NCBI GenBank assembly: GCA_023512835.1
Contig: CM042087.1
Coordinates: 5,958,550 to 6,022,549, forward strand
Length of the DNA: 64,000 nt
Direction: 5' to 3'
Origin: Taxillus chinensis
Taxonomy: Eukaryota; Streptophyta; Magnoliopsida; Santalales; Loranthaceae
Below, one piece after another: positions 1 through 11,593 of the stretch (position 1 is the stretch's first letter; every line of letters begins with the position of its first letter). The translations under genes were made by a program, and so were the position numbers. The notes under the pieces were generated by a model. The model ran no database searches, was not told the origin of the DNA, and saw only the letters and a list, made by a program, of their open reading frames with translations.

Positions 1-1880
1 TATCATAGTAGAAGACCAAGACACAGATAATCCTACAACAACTGAACCAGTAGAAAATGCACCTAAACCTGAAGACTAAAGAGCTGAACCGGTTACTGCA
101 GAATCGAATCAAAAATCAACAGAAGATCATGACCTTAACATTCAACCTGTTCAGTCTCTGTCACCTCCACCAGCCCAAGAACCTGACATAGAGCAGTTGG
201 GCATTCAACATGAAGAAAGAGAAGACCTTCCATAGGCAAGGAGAAGGTTAAAGAACCACCCATCTGAACTAATAATAGGAGATCCTGCTGCACGGGTCAA
301 AACAAGGGCTGCCACACTTCATGAGAATCTATACATGTGTTTCTTATCACAAGTGGAGCCAAAAGCAATTGATGATGCAGTTCAGGATCACTATTGGATT
401 AACGCTATGCAAGACGAGCTCAATCAGTTCAAGAGATAGAAAGTATGGGAGTTAGTCAACAGGCCTAGATCACAATAAGTCATTAGCATGAAATGGATCC
501 TTAGAAATAAACTTGATGCTGATGGTGTTGTGATCAGAAACAAGGCCAGACTAGTGGTAAAAGGTTACATACAAGAAGAAGGAATTGACTATAAGGAAAC
601 CGTTGCACCAGTTGCTAGACTAGAGGCCATCCGCATATTTTTAGCATATGCGAGATTCAAGGACTTCAAGGTTTATCAAATGGATGTCAAGAGTGCATTC
701 CTTAACCGAGACCTCCAAGAAGAAGTCTATGTTGAACAACCTCCTGGATTTCTAGAACCAAACCAAGAACACAAGGTGTATAGACCGAAGAAGGCTCCAT
801 ATGGACTAAAACAAGCTCCTAAAGCTTGGTATGAAACATTGTTAGAATTTCTGATCAAAAATAAGTTCAAAAAAGGCAAAATTGACCCCACTCTGTTTCT
901 CAAGGAAGGAAAAGGATCACCCTTGATTGTTCAGATTTACGTTGATGACATCATATTCGGATCAAGGGATAAAAAGCAGTGTGAAAAATTCTCCCATTTG
1001 ATCAAAAGTGAATATGAAATGAGTATGATGGGAGAACTTTCATTCTTTCTTAGGTTGGAGGTCAAGCAATTGAAGGATGGGATCTTTATCGAGTCAAACT
1101 AAATACACTAAGGAGATTCTGGAAGAAATTCAAGATGACTGATGTGACTCACATGAAAACACCCATTCCTACAAACGCCAAATTGGATATGGATGAAGCG
1201 GGGCAAAGAAGTGGATATCACAGAATACAGAAGCATGATTGGATCTTTGTTATATCTCACAGCAAGCAGACCTGATATAATGTTCGCAACATGGATCTGT
1301 GCAAGATACCAAGCAAATCCCAAGGAGTCTCATATGTCTCATGTTAAAAGGATTATGCGGTATCTCAAGGGAACTGAAAATTTGGGACTTTGGTACCCAA
1401 AGGAGTCTGAATTCAAACTGAGAGGCTTCTCAGATGCAGGCTTTGCTGGGTGTAGGATTGATAGGAAGAGCATAAGTGGAACATGCCAACGCTTGGCAAT
1501 AGACTTGTATCCTGGTTCAACAAGAAATAAAATTCGGTTTCAACTTCAACAAATTAAAGTGAATATATTCTTGCGGAGGAAGTTGTTGTGCTCGGTTGCT
1601 TTGGATGGCTAGCCAACTTTCGGACTATGGATTTAAGTGAAGGCGGTGCCACTATACCGTGACAACACAAGCGCCATTGCAATTTCCAACAATCCTGTCA
1701 TGCATCCCAAAACCAAGCACATCAAGGTCGACATCACTTTATATGTGACCATGTGTTGAAGAAGGACATTTCCCTTGAGTATAAATCCACCGATGACCAA
1801 CTTGCCGACATATTCACCAAACCACCGCACGAAGCCAGGTTCAATAAACTTCGACAAAACTCGGCATGCTAGATTTAACT
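1..1880 (+). pseudogene. Ty1/Copia (Sirevirus) pol remnant: reverse transcriptase and RNase H
   Basis: The 3' part of a Copia polyprotein; the 5' part lies left of the window. The longest open piece (488-1102) is the reverse transcriptase core, with the family signatures [31 protein letters not shown] and the catalytic YVDD (about residue 151 of that piece). RNase H follows from about 1190 to 1880 in more than one frame: ITEYRSMIGSLLYLTASRPDI, then GFSDAGFAG, then a C-terminal ADIFTKP-like end near 1830. Stops are seen near 437 and 476 and frame breaks near 1100, 1500 and 1760, so it is not functional. The Sirevirus assignment rests on the downstream ORF, repeated polypurine tracts and LTR type, because gag and integrase are not in view. 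Confidence 0.93.
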
Positions 1881-3540
1881 CCATAATTCTTAGTGCATGT
1901 CCTATGTTTCACTTACTTCAAACTAAGTACCTGTGTATGAACATAAGTAAGACACTCGTTAATAACTGGTTATCTCTCCATGAAAATTAGTAGTGCCTAA
2001 GTGCAATTCATACATTTTTACCAGGGACATTGAGAAATCACATGGATGAAACTTGCTACCTCTGAACCTGGTATAAGTCTTTTATGCAACCCGTCATGAT
2101 TCTACAAGTCGTGAGTGTAATGAGTGCATTTCCCTCCATAACCATCAAATGATATTCCCATTATATGTTGTTCTTCTTTGGAGTGAATATCGCCTGTGTG
2201 GCATTGCATTCATTAACTAGTAGGAACTGTAGTATCTCATGGTACTGTTGGCTTGCATGGAAAGGATCCTCAATGATTTAATGCTCGAAAGATGATTGAG
2301 ACTGTAGAACTTGAGAATCATAAAAAGCCTATTACTCAAAAAGAGCCAATACCTTTCAATGGAAAAAGGCAAGGTGAAAAAGGCAAAAAGAGACTATAAA
2401 ATAGATTGCCTATCTTAGGGGGAGTCCTCACTACTACCCTCAAATGTGACTCCTAGAGTAATAATTGGAGTTCAAACTGTACGATCATATGATATCCAAA
2501 AGAAACTGTGTTGAGCTCTGTCACAATGAAAAGGTTCATGAATTAGCACTGAAAATGGTGCTTTACAAAGAAAAGAAGCAGCTCACACAGACAATATGAA
2601 TTATCAACCTCCGAACTCTATACATGTACTGTGTTGTAAGTTAGACATTGATAGAGTGTGTGTTCTGATTCTCAATAGGACAATCCTGTCTCTCATCATC
2701 TATGCTTGAACTAAAAATCATTGTTGGATCAGGGTTTGTGGTAAGATTTGGTTGACCATGAGTATACCAAAAAGTGTAATCCTAGTTCCTGAATCGGACT
2801 CACATGCTGATCCGAGAGTGAGAGGGTGAGGCCTTCATTGAGTGAGGTTTGCTTATATGTGAGCTGACTGTCGAATTCATGACTAGGTTGGTGAAATGAA
2901 TTGACTATTGTTTACTGGATGCTATGTTGACATTGTGATCAATGTCCTACATAAAGAATTGAATGATGAAGCACTTAGTCATTTCTAACGTTAATGGAAA
3001 GAAAAATGGTCATCAAACAGTAGTTATACATGTAAACCAGGTATTTCGGTTGTAAGAATTCAAGCTCTGAACATGTACTCATAATTCCATTTACAGCACT
3101 GTTCATCATGCATGTTTTTATGAGATATCATATGAGTTACATTCGTGTTGTTAAGTGTTGAAAAAGTCTAGAGGAATCCGCCACTATCGCTGAATCCGTA
3201 GTCGATCATGAAGCACAAAACATCGAAGAACTGCTGCCTCGAAGACGGCTTTTCTGTAGCCTCAAAGCTCGGAGACTCTCTACACAACTTCGTAAGGTCA
3301 CAGTCCTGAGGGTCGAAGCTTAACGGATTTGGCTCCCTTATTGCTCAAGTGTCGAAGACATGTAAGCATGCTACTGTGCACTTAAAATTCAAAATACACC
3401 GACACAAGGGGTGACGTGCACTCATTGCTTGAGTACTCCAACGGGTGGATCTGGAAGATAAAGAGACGGGTCAGAGAAAAGGACACAGACGCTGAAGATG
3501 AACCGATAGGGTATGTGACTTCTACGGTACACTTCCCACC
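1881..3540 (+). other. Non-coding Sirevirus spacer between pol and the downstream ORF
   Basis: No credible coding region. A polypurine-like run TTAGGGGGAGTCC lies near 2416, of the type repeated before the 3' LTR at 6944-7178. AT-rich elsewhere. Confidence 0.5.
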
Positions 3541-3614
3541 TCATATATAAGTCACTGATAGAAATGGAGCCCCGAGGTACGTTCTTCATTTTCACACTTG
3601 AACCCTAACCCTAA

Positions 3615-3709
<95 letters not shown>

Positions 3710-3767
3710 CACCTTCAAACCTTACAATCTCTCTCTACGAGTGTCTCTTTCTCTCTCTATAACCTCT
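3541..3767 (+). promoter_or_regulatory. Promoter-like leader of the downstream ORF: TATA, telo-boxes and CT tract
   Basis: A TATA-like CATATATAAG at about 3542-3551 is followed about 50 bp later by two telo-box-type AACCCTAA words (3601-3613). A long (CT)n tract (about 3618-3702) and an ATG at 3768 come next. TATA, telo-box and a pyrimidine-rich leader are common at host plant transcription starts. Seeing them inside a retroelement suggests the ORF had, or arrived with, its own promoter. Inferred from sequence pattern only. Confidence 0.45.
3618..3702. repeat. (CT)n microsatellite
   Basis: Two runs of CT dinucleotides separated by TTCAATCC. They sit in the leader just before the ATG at 3768. 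Confidence 0.95.
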
Positions 3768-6752
3768 ATGGCAGGCCTCAGCTCATCGATGGCAGAAGTT
3801 CTAGGCGAAATCGTCCCAGGCTTCATTGTCGACTAGGAAGCCATAGGCAACGCGAAGGTCACTGGCTGGGCGAGTTCAGAAATTGCCTTGATGAATGCGG
3901 GATTGCATTCGTATGCTTGAGGATGCATGATATACCTGGTGGAAGACGTCTCGGAGTTTCACGAAACTTCGGCAATCTCTTGGAGATGACCTGCTGGGAA
4001 CAAGACAAGGAATGGAGATTCGGGTCTCTCGCCAAAATGCTTCGAAATGCACTTCTACTCCCTAAAGGTAACTTTGAACCTCTACCCGGCTCTCCAAGAG
4101 AAGAGTGTAAGTCTTTTCCTGGGGTATTCCAGCCCTGGAAAGCAAGGTCGGGGAGCCCTGAAGATTGGGTTCTCCAATCCAGGCACTGGCAACTCTCATA
4201 GTCACCTGGACAAGTGCCTAATGTGCAAGAAGACTGCTCATGATTCTGCAAGCCATGAGCAGATGAAGATCATGTGTAGTGTACTTCAAGGAAAAAGAAT
4301 AGACTGGGGAGCTCAACTACACAACATGATCAAGAGCAAGAAGGGGCACTTTGGACTGGTTCTTACTAAAATCCTAAGGTTCCTTCACCCTGATGTGTTC
4401 AATCACCGACCCACGGTGCCACTACCGGCCAAGTTTATCTTCAAGAGCATATACGAGGATGGACGGCTAGAGATCAAGCCTATGAAAAGGCCCGGGTCGA
4501 GTGTGAGAAGTCTCGCTGAGGACACTGCAAGTTCTATTAGAGCCCCAGCTCCTAGACCACATCAAGCGGCACCTGTTCCCCAGACTTCTCGAGCATCCTC
4601 TACGTCTGCTACAACGGTCCATATAGCTGAAGTGGTGGAGAATATTGTCAAAACCTGTATCCCCATTGACCCTACACCAGAGGGAGCTCAACCTGCTGAT
4701 AGGCCCAGTGATACTGCAGAGGTAAGAGAGCCTGCAGCTGGAGGGCAGTCACCGGTATAGGAAACCCCAGAGGTTAGGGGTACAACACCTGTTCTGTTAA
4801 GTTCTCTTGGGGAGTCTGAGCTAGAAGACTTTTATGTTAAGTACGCCAAGGCTCATATGACCCCCGCTGATTTGAGGAAGGCATGGATTGCCTTTGGCAA
4901 GCAGATGGTAGATAGAGACCATCTGATCAGGTGGTTGATAAAGCAGGGTCTTGTGAGGAGAGACCTAGTGGAAGCTGTTTCAATGGTTGCCCCATCTCCC
5001 ATCATGGTGGACACACCTGTCCCATCAGCTCTCCATGATGTGACAATAGATTCAGCAGCTGAGGCGGAGGAAGCAGAAGAAGCACGAGAAGCACTTGCAG
5101 CTGAGGCAAGTGGCTCTGAGGCTGAAGCAACACCACAGGGTTTTGTACCTGTGGATGGCTCTGAGATGGCTATACCACCTGTACCGCAAACTCATCAAGT
5201 GGCCACTCAGGTGAGTGAGGATTCAGCAGCCCATATCCCAATGGCTATTCCATTGACGGATGCGTCTCACTCCCGTTCCCTGACGGTTGAAGAGGTAGAT
5301 CTTCTTGCAACCAGAGTCCTTGAGAAACTAATTTCCTCGGGTATCCTTAAAGCATCAGTATCTCAAGCTTTTGAGGAACGACTTGCTGCGGTGGAGTCAG
5401 ACATGGAAGAGGTACGCACTCAAGTAGAATTATCTGACCATACCCTAGACAAGGTGCAGCAAGAGATGACATCTCTCACGCGTGTAAACTCAGATGGGTT
5501 CAAACATATGGAGGAACACTGTGAAGACATAAAAGGTGCTTACTAGAGGCAATACCAAGGTCTCAGTACAACCTTGGGTGTCATTCTCTCCGAATGTCAT
5601 CATCTTGCCAGTGGGGAGATAGCTTTAACTGTCAAAAATCCATACAAGCTGCCAACAGACAGGCCTGCACCGAACCGTTGAAGATCCTACACAAACAGCA
5701 AAGCCTACTCCAAGTTATTCACCACCTCCACCAACCACCACTTACTCCCGTGGGCGAAAGCATGCGCACAGAACCACTGTCCTCACAGATTCTGATGATG
5801 ATGATGATGTGCCCATTGGAACACGCATGAAGAAGCATCCTACTGCTCCAGGCCAAACCTCATCCTACACTCAGCCTGGTCCCTCCACGACCCATCCAAG
5901 TCCGGCTGAGGCCTCCATGCCAGCTTCACCCACTAAACCAACCGCTACCTCCACCTCTACAACTATGGTACCACCGCGCACTGTCACTACCGGAGCCAAC
6001 CCAACTGAACTTGCCGCTTTCAATAGATATGTTGTTGGGGACACCACCGCGCGGACTTGTGGCTACGAAGCCTTCTTCACTGGACCCGACCTATGTCGTT
6101 TACTACATGACGGTGAAGAAATGGATAATATTGATATGACACGGTTCATCTTTGCCCAAAAGTCCTATCTGGCAAAGCTTCCTCTCCACATCTGCCAAGA
6201 TACCTGTGTGGAGCTCTATTTGCCTATTATGCAGGCTCAGCTCATTGATGATGCCTCAATGATTGAGTTTATTTAGGGTCGCAAATATGACAACTCCTTC
6301 CATCCATGGAACGAGGTCTACCATGTGCTCATCCCCTACCTATCAACATCCCCACACCTGGTTTCTTCTCGATATCGATTTCAAGAACCAGAGGATCATC
6401 ATATTTGACTCCAAGTCCACTACTCTACTCCTCCACCTGGCGGGAACAACTCCGTGAATTCAATTGCACCCTCACGTGAGTCATGCAGAGATATTCGCAT
6501 GGGTGTGGTGGCTATCCTCTTTCAAAACCGATGGAGATCACTCGAGTCAAGCAAGGCGTTCCTACTCAGGATGATGCTCATAGCCGTGGTTTCTAAGTAT
6601 GCCACTATATTCGCATCCCGACCACCACCGGCTTCCCTGCCCTCGTGCCTGAATTCGATCGTATGAGCGGTCGAGCCGCCTCGTTACATCCGACTCATCG
6701 CTCAACTCCTACGCGAGCAAGCCACTATTTTTCTCGTTTACGCAAAGTGTAA
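3768..6752 (+). pseudogene. Decayed ORF in the Sirevirus env position: mobile-domain-like N-terminus, coiled coil, Ulp1-like C-terminus
   Basis: Broken by several stops and frameshifts. The N-terminal part (about 3768-4500) resembles the putative plant transposon protein domains of retroelement accessory ORFs (for example RIDWGAQLHNMI then FGLVLTKILRFL). A low-complexity acidic and Pro/Thr-rich linker follows. Then comes a heptad-rich coiled coil (about 5300-5540, EERLAAVESDMEEVRTQVEL region). The C-terminal 600 bp match the C48/Ulp1 SUMO-protease pattern: PWNEVYHVLIPY, HTWFLLDIDFKNQRIIIFDS carrying the expected His and Asp, and a Gln-containing stretch PTQDDAHSRGF. In the last, the position where the nucleophilic Cys is expected (before Gly) reads Arg (CGT), so it is probably inactive. 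A frameshift separates the Trp and His motifs near 6350. The last frame ends at TAA 6750-6752. A classical env function is not visible. Confidence 0.6.
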
Positions 6753-6943
6753 AATATTCTAACTTTAAACCATAACCGTATTGTACTCTATTTAATTGTA
6801 CACTACTCTTCTTATTTCCTCTTTTTGTGTACTTTCTTTCTCTCGGTTACTTCTTGTTTATCTCTTTGTTATGCTGCCTACTATCCTCTACTTTCTTGTG
6901 TTGCTCCCATGTATTCCTGGTGCTTGTTCCTCACCATAGAAAG
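6753..6943 (+). other. AT/CT-rich spacer before the polypurine tracts
   Basis: T-rich non-coding stretch of the Sirevirus. No gene recognised. Confidence 0.4.
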
Positions 6944-7178
6944 GGGGGAGTGTGTCTCAGGGGGAGCAAGGTCGTAGGGGGAGTTATCTTCGAAGGGAGG
7001 CAGCTACGACGCTTCATGACTATGGGGGAGCAGAGTGTGCATTTTCTTAATTTTAATCTCCCCAAATTTTTATCATGCAAAGAGATTTATCTCGTTAACT
7101 TTAAACCGCCTATCAAACTCGTAGTCTCGGACTTCATGTTTTTCACCCGTTGTCGGCTTACATTAAATAGGGGGAGAT
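6944..7178 (+). promoter_or_regulatory. Multiple polypurine tracts of a Sirevirus
   Basis: Five purine tracts are strung together: AAAGGGGGGAG (6941-6951), CAGGGGGAGCAAGG (about 6959), TAGGGGGAG (about 6976), TATGGGGGAGCAG (about 7021) and ATAGGGGGAGATTG touching the LTR at 7179. Repeated polypurine tracts upstream of the 3' LTR are a described hallmark of Sireviruses. The last one is the natural plus-strand primer, as it abuts the LTR start TGTTGAAAA. Confidence 0.8.
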
Positions 7179-8130
7179 TGTTGAAAATATAGGATTTGAT
7201 GATGTTGCCAAAATATAGTCTAAGTCCGGAGACTAGAAGATCCGAAGGTTATAGGGTCGAAGAATCAAAGTTCGTAGAAATAGACCTGTCACAGGACATA
7301 TTGGCGAGAGGCTCGTAGACTCGTAGGGTATGGAGACTCGAAGTAAAAATATAATAGAACACGCTGCGACTCATAGATCCAGGGTCGAAGGTCGCAGAGT
7401 CGAAGTGCGAAAAAGAGAGAGTTACTACAAGCGTAAATAAATTCGAGAGACTTGTAGAGTCAAAGAATTCTAAAGAACAAGAACCAACTTTAAATGACTT
7501 GAAGACTCGAAGCCCGTAGAACGTAGAGTGCCTAAGTCAATTAACAGAACGGAAAGTAGACTCGTAGACTCCAGGGTCGTAGAGTGGAACCTTAGAACAC
7601 TGTTAAGAAAATAGGACTCGCAGACTTGTAGGTAGAAGATCGAAGAGTCGAAGCCAAAAAGACTAACCAACTAAAATGAAACCGTAACTCAAGAGTCATA
7701 GAGTTGTAGACTCAAGGGATACATGTAATTTAAGGAACTTGTCAGACACATCACAGACTTGAAGATCATGAAGGCAGAAAGTAATAGCTGAAGGGTCATA
7801 GCCGTAAAGTCGAAGACTCGTAGAATACGGAAACTCAATACATGAGCAAATGCAAAAGGCTAAGGAAGAAATGTAAGGTCTAAGACTCGTAGAGTCGAAG
7901 GTTTTCAAGGTCAAAGACTCGCAGAGTCGAAGAGCCTCTTAGTCAAGTAAAATAAGATGAGAAACCTGAAGGTCATAGACCCGCAAAGCTAGGGTCATAG
8001 ACTCGCAGCTGTAACAACGGGTAGATTAGGCACACTTCGAAGAAGTCACTCTAAGAGCCATTAGGATAGTCGCAAACTTGTAGAGTCGTAGACTCGCAGA
8101 GTCACAGACTCATAGTTAATAGAGTGACAC
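7179..8130 (+). mobile_element. Sirevirus 3' LTR, segment 1 of 3
   Basis: Starts TGTTGAAAATATAGG right after the polypurine tract. It is rich in short words of the type GACTCGTAGAGTCGAAG, repeated irregularly over about 7240-8110. The LTR is interrupted at 8130 by the element 8131-17993 and resumes at 17999. It is broken again by the Ogre at 18881 and ends near 37678 in a poly-C run and GGGACCTACA. Summed length is about 2 kb. The 5' copy lies outside the window. Confidence 0.82.
8126..8130 (+). repeat. Target-site duplication GACAC, left copy
   Basis: GACAC directly precedes the left LTR and recurs at 17994-17998 after the right LTR. This defines 8131-17993 as a single insertion. Confidence 0.93.
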
Positions 8131-9194
8131 CGTAACGCCCCCAAATTTGAAACCTCCAAACCGGGTGCGTTAGCGGAAAATAAATATACAAATTTTATAT
8201 AAATTTCAAACTATTACTTATTTAATCAAACAAACCATTCATTATTACAAATTTCAATCCAAGATCTTTAAGGTTTAGGGGTTTAGAGACTAAGTGTCCA
8301 TAACCCATTATTACATAACAAAGCACACGAGCAAACAACTTAATAAATCTTTAAAATTTCACACAACTTTATTTCCAAGCACTTCTCGACTCCTTATCCT
8401 AGTTTCTCCATCCCTTAATTACCTGGGGTTGGAAAATAAATCATAAAAAGGGTGAGCTCAAATAGCCCAGGAAGGGTAAACATAAGTGGGTAAGGAAAAT
8501 CATGAAGATATCGAACATAGGAAATACCATATAATATTTACACATCATACATGATCAACATTTCACAAGGAAATCATAACATGGAAGATTATGTTTGAAC
8601 ATCGTATCATAACATCATGATCCAGGTTAACTACCTAGATACCATATCATAGCATAACATATTATCAACTGGATTGACACTCTCCAGGTGATGTTCTTTA
8701 CCCAATGCATTGGAGGTCTTTCTGGAACCACCCATCATAAACTTACTTTGTCCAAACATAAGAGGTTAGAACAACTTTAACATACATAACATGAGGCATA
8801 TCATAGAATTCCAATAAAACATTCAAGGTTAACAAGGATAACCACGAATATCAAACTGGTTATCTACCCCAATCAATAGCATAGATTATCAAGAGAGTGA
8901 TTAAAAAGAGACTAATCTAATCTTCTCAACAATAAAATGGAATTAGAAGAATAAGAAACATAAAACTCTTACAAGAATAATTTCAAATAAAACAAGATAA
9001 AGAGGAAGAGAAAAGTGAGAATAAAGAAAAGAAAAACCCTTACGAAATATAGACTATAATGAAAAAGAAAAAGGGGATAAGAAACCCTTACGATCCGCTT
9101 GTCGTTCTCCGCGTTCTAAACCTTAAAAATATCAAAACACTAAATTAACATTAATGCTTGAAAAGTTCAATATCACACATATCTCCTTTATATA

Positions 9195-9227
<33 letters not shown>

Positions 9228-9280
9228 CATACTTTAACTTATATCTTTTAATAGGCATACCGTGCTTGTGGGGTTGAATA

Positions 9281-9595
9281 TTAATTTGGGTTCCCACTTC
9301 TATTGCTGTTCCATATCCTATTTCGATCCCATGCATCATAAGCCTTGAGTTGTGCACTAACTAGGTTATATGCCTTGAGAGTTTTTGAATAAGATTTACT
9401 TCTTGTATTGGGTGAACGGAAAAGACGTTCGATAAGCTTATTTTTCCTACGTGTCTTCCACCTTAACCATGAGGGGATATTAGACACGGGTCTAAAGGGA
9501 CGATCAGGAGGAGATAAGGATGGGGATAGGCGTGAGGTTGAAGCATTAAGAATTGGGGTTGCGAGAAGAAGAAGGGCAATTGCCGGGGAATTCAT
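9281..9595 (-). CDS. LTR-borne ORF, basic protein of unknown function (104 aa), 3' LTR copy
   Basis: Starts MNSP; Ser/Pro-rich N-terminal half, then a basic stretch SWLRWKTRRKNKLIERLF and a C-terminal Asn/Arg-rich tail. I recognise no family. The other LTR copy (15775-16089) is also open. The two differ by two single-base indels near 9560-9585 that cancel, so only about a dozen residues near the N-terminus change. It may be a remnant of a captured exon or chance; LTR conservation alone explains why both copies are open. Confidence 0.25.
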   Translation of the reverse strand: MNSPAIALLLLATPILNASTSRLSPSLSPPDRPFRPVSNIPSWLRWKTRRKNKLIERLFRSPNTRSKSYSKTLKAYNLVSAQLKAYDAWDRNRIWNSNRSGNPN

Positions 9596-10922
9596 TTTGG
9601 AAGTCGTTCCTTACGATCTTCCGCTATCTAGAACCTTAAAAAAAAACATAAGTTAATATTCTCATTTTTTCACTTGAATTATAGAATGTCAACGCTATGA
9701 TAAAATACTATAATTTAAAATAATTACACAGGTATATATATAAGGTGGCAAGGCCAACCATGTATGTATATACGAGGTGGTACAACCAATCATATAAATA
9801 ACATATGTAAGGTGGTAAAACCAACCATGAATATAGTATATATGAGGTGGTAAAACCAACCATAAGAATCTACATAATAAATAAGAAGTGACTTCAAAAT
9901 TTCGAAATCTTAAGTATTACCTTTCGTAGAACTTCGACGCTTGGTAAGTACCAAAAGCAAAAGAGGATTTGAGTAGAGTATTTGGGATGTTAAGAGGGCT
10001 TAAGGGAGTGTTTTGAGAGGGAAATTTCGTGGTGTGGCTTGAGGGATTTGTGCTTAAGAGGAGAGGCAAGACACTCCTTATATTGGCAAGAATGGTGGTA
10101 GGTGTGTAGTGTGAAAGTAGTGTATGAATTTGACTTTGGCATCAAATTAAATTATGTAAAATATATAAAATACTTTATTTTATTCCTATTATCCTCTCTT
10201 CAAACATGGGTATCTTCTTCTACCATTTAAAAAATGTTTTAAGACTTTTCAACCTAGAAGGTTCCTTTGGCATCAAAAGTCCACATTGGTGTACTCCCTA
10301 CTAATTCAGTTATAACGTTTTTAATTTTGTAGTTTTTGACAAATGGCCAATTGTATTGCATTACTAACTCAAATATCTACAAATGGGTATCAATTTTATA
10401 ATTTTTAAATATGTATAACAAAAGTTATTGAATTTTAAAGTCATACTAAAATGTTTACCCGTTCATACTAAACCTATGTGAAGTATTTTAAATTCTGGAA
10501 TTGATTGGCTTCATATTAAATTCTAAAATTTTTACACGTTTTAGCTAAGTCATAAATGAACAAATGGGCTTTGGTTTTATGTCAATTGGATCTATGTAAC
10601 TCAGGTTATGAATTTTTGAATGGGACCTCCAGAATCTGCCTCATTCAAATTTTTGGGCCTTACCTATGTTTTATACTTTTGGTAAAGTTAAGGCTTGTAA
10701 TACTTACTTACCCATAGTAATTTGGTTCAAGAAACTAAATGACATAATATATAGCATCTAAAATTTTTATGACATATAAGAAATTATTTTATTATTTTTT
10801 TATAACGTATTTAATATTTACGCGGATAAAATAATATAATTGCATAATCAATAAACAATAAAGTAAGATAATATTATAGCATAAAATATTATAATCCTAA
10901 ACATAAACATTAATATCATATT

Positions 10923-11207
10923 CTATGGCCTTCGTAAAATTTCTTGAATTATATTAGCGTATGTGCGTAGGACGTGTTGTGCTTCGGCCGTAGAGCTGCA
11001 CAACCCTTCGGCTAACATTGTCGTGGTTGTCGCACGAATAACCTCAAACTTCTCCCTGTGTCTCGTCGCATTATATTGCAGCCATTGGACACGAGCATTT
11101 AGCTCATCTATAGCAAAGCATAGCTTTGTAACTTCAAGTCGTATTGCTCGCCGATCTTCATCGCGTACACTATTCTCGGATGGCAGTACTTGAGAACTTG
11201 ATGTCAT
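10923..11207 (-). CDS. LTR-borne small helical ORF of unknown function (94 aa), 3' LTR copy
   Basis: Starts MTSSSQ. A charged predicted helix follows (RDEDRRAIRLEVTKLCFAID, then ELNARVQWLQ, residues about 15-45) and then a region ending TMLAEGLCSSTAEAQHVL and EILRRP. About half of the residues match the ORF at 11594-11884 inside the same element, over nearly the whole length with few gaps, which argues for a real protein-coding ancestor. It lies about 290 nt inside the LTR start in the sense direction, where a transcript from the element could carry it. No known domain recognised; function unknown. Confidence 0.5.
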   Translation of the reverse strand: MTSSSQVLPSENSVRDEDRRAIRLEVTKLCFAIDELNARVQWLQYNATRHREKFEVIRATTTTMLAEGLCSSTAEAQHVLRTYANIIQEILRRP

Positions 11208-11497
11208 AACTCTTATTATTCTTCTTCTTACTTCTATACTCTCTTATAAATAAAATCTCATACTCATATCTATTTATGGAAGTCCAAATGGATACTATTC
11301 ATAACGGCCAGTTACTATTCTAACGGCTACTTACTAGTCACATGCTATTTGAATGACTATATTGGGTGCTTATTTTTTATCGTGATAATATCTAAAATAT
11401 CCTTTCTAACTATTGTTAACAATGACATTATTATTATTTTATTATTATTACTCTTTAAGGAAGAACTTAAATAGCTAAAAATTTTGCGGGTCTTACA

Positions 11498-11514
11498 TCC
11501 TACCCTCCTTAAAG
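11498..11514 (-). promoter_or_regulatory. Polypurine tract of the LARD-like element
   Basis: On the minus strand this reads CTTTAAGGAGGGTAGGA directly before the LTR start TGTAAGACCC. It is preceded by GAGGACGAAATTT, like the sequence before the LTR of the Tekay element at 63604-63633. Confidence 0.88.
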
Positions 11515-11593
11515 AAATTTCGTCCTCGAAATTATTTCATACCTTCGTTATCACAAAAGCTCATGCTCCCAAGGAGAAAATTATAGTTACTTT

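Larger units (their letters stand above)
8131..11497 (-). repeat. 3' LTR of the LARD-like element (3.37 kb)
   Basis: Nearly identical to 14584-17993. Read on the minus strand it starts TGTAAGACCCGC (11497 side) and ends GGGGGCGTTACG. The terminal A expected there is G because the plus-strand base at 8131 is C, where the other LTR has T. It includes a (TA)n stretch near 9190-9225 and tandem-like GGTGGTAAAACCAACC words at 9730-9865. Two small ORFs on the minus strand are listed separately. Confidence 0.95.

Noticed and set aside
9281..11207. Second full element nested within the 8131-17993 element
   Set aside because: The 8131-11497 and 14584-17993 segments are the two LTRs of one insertion, shown by GACAC outside and by the primer site and polypurine tract inside.
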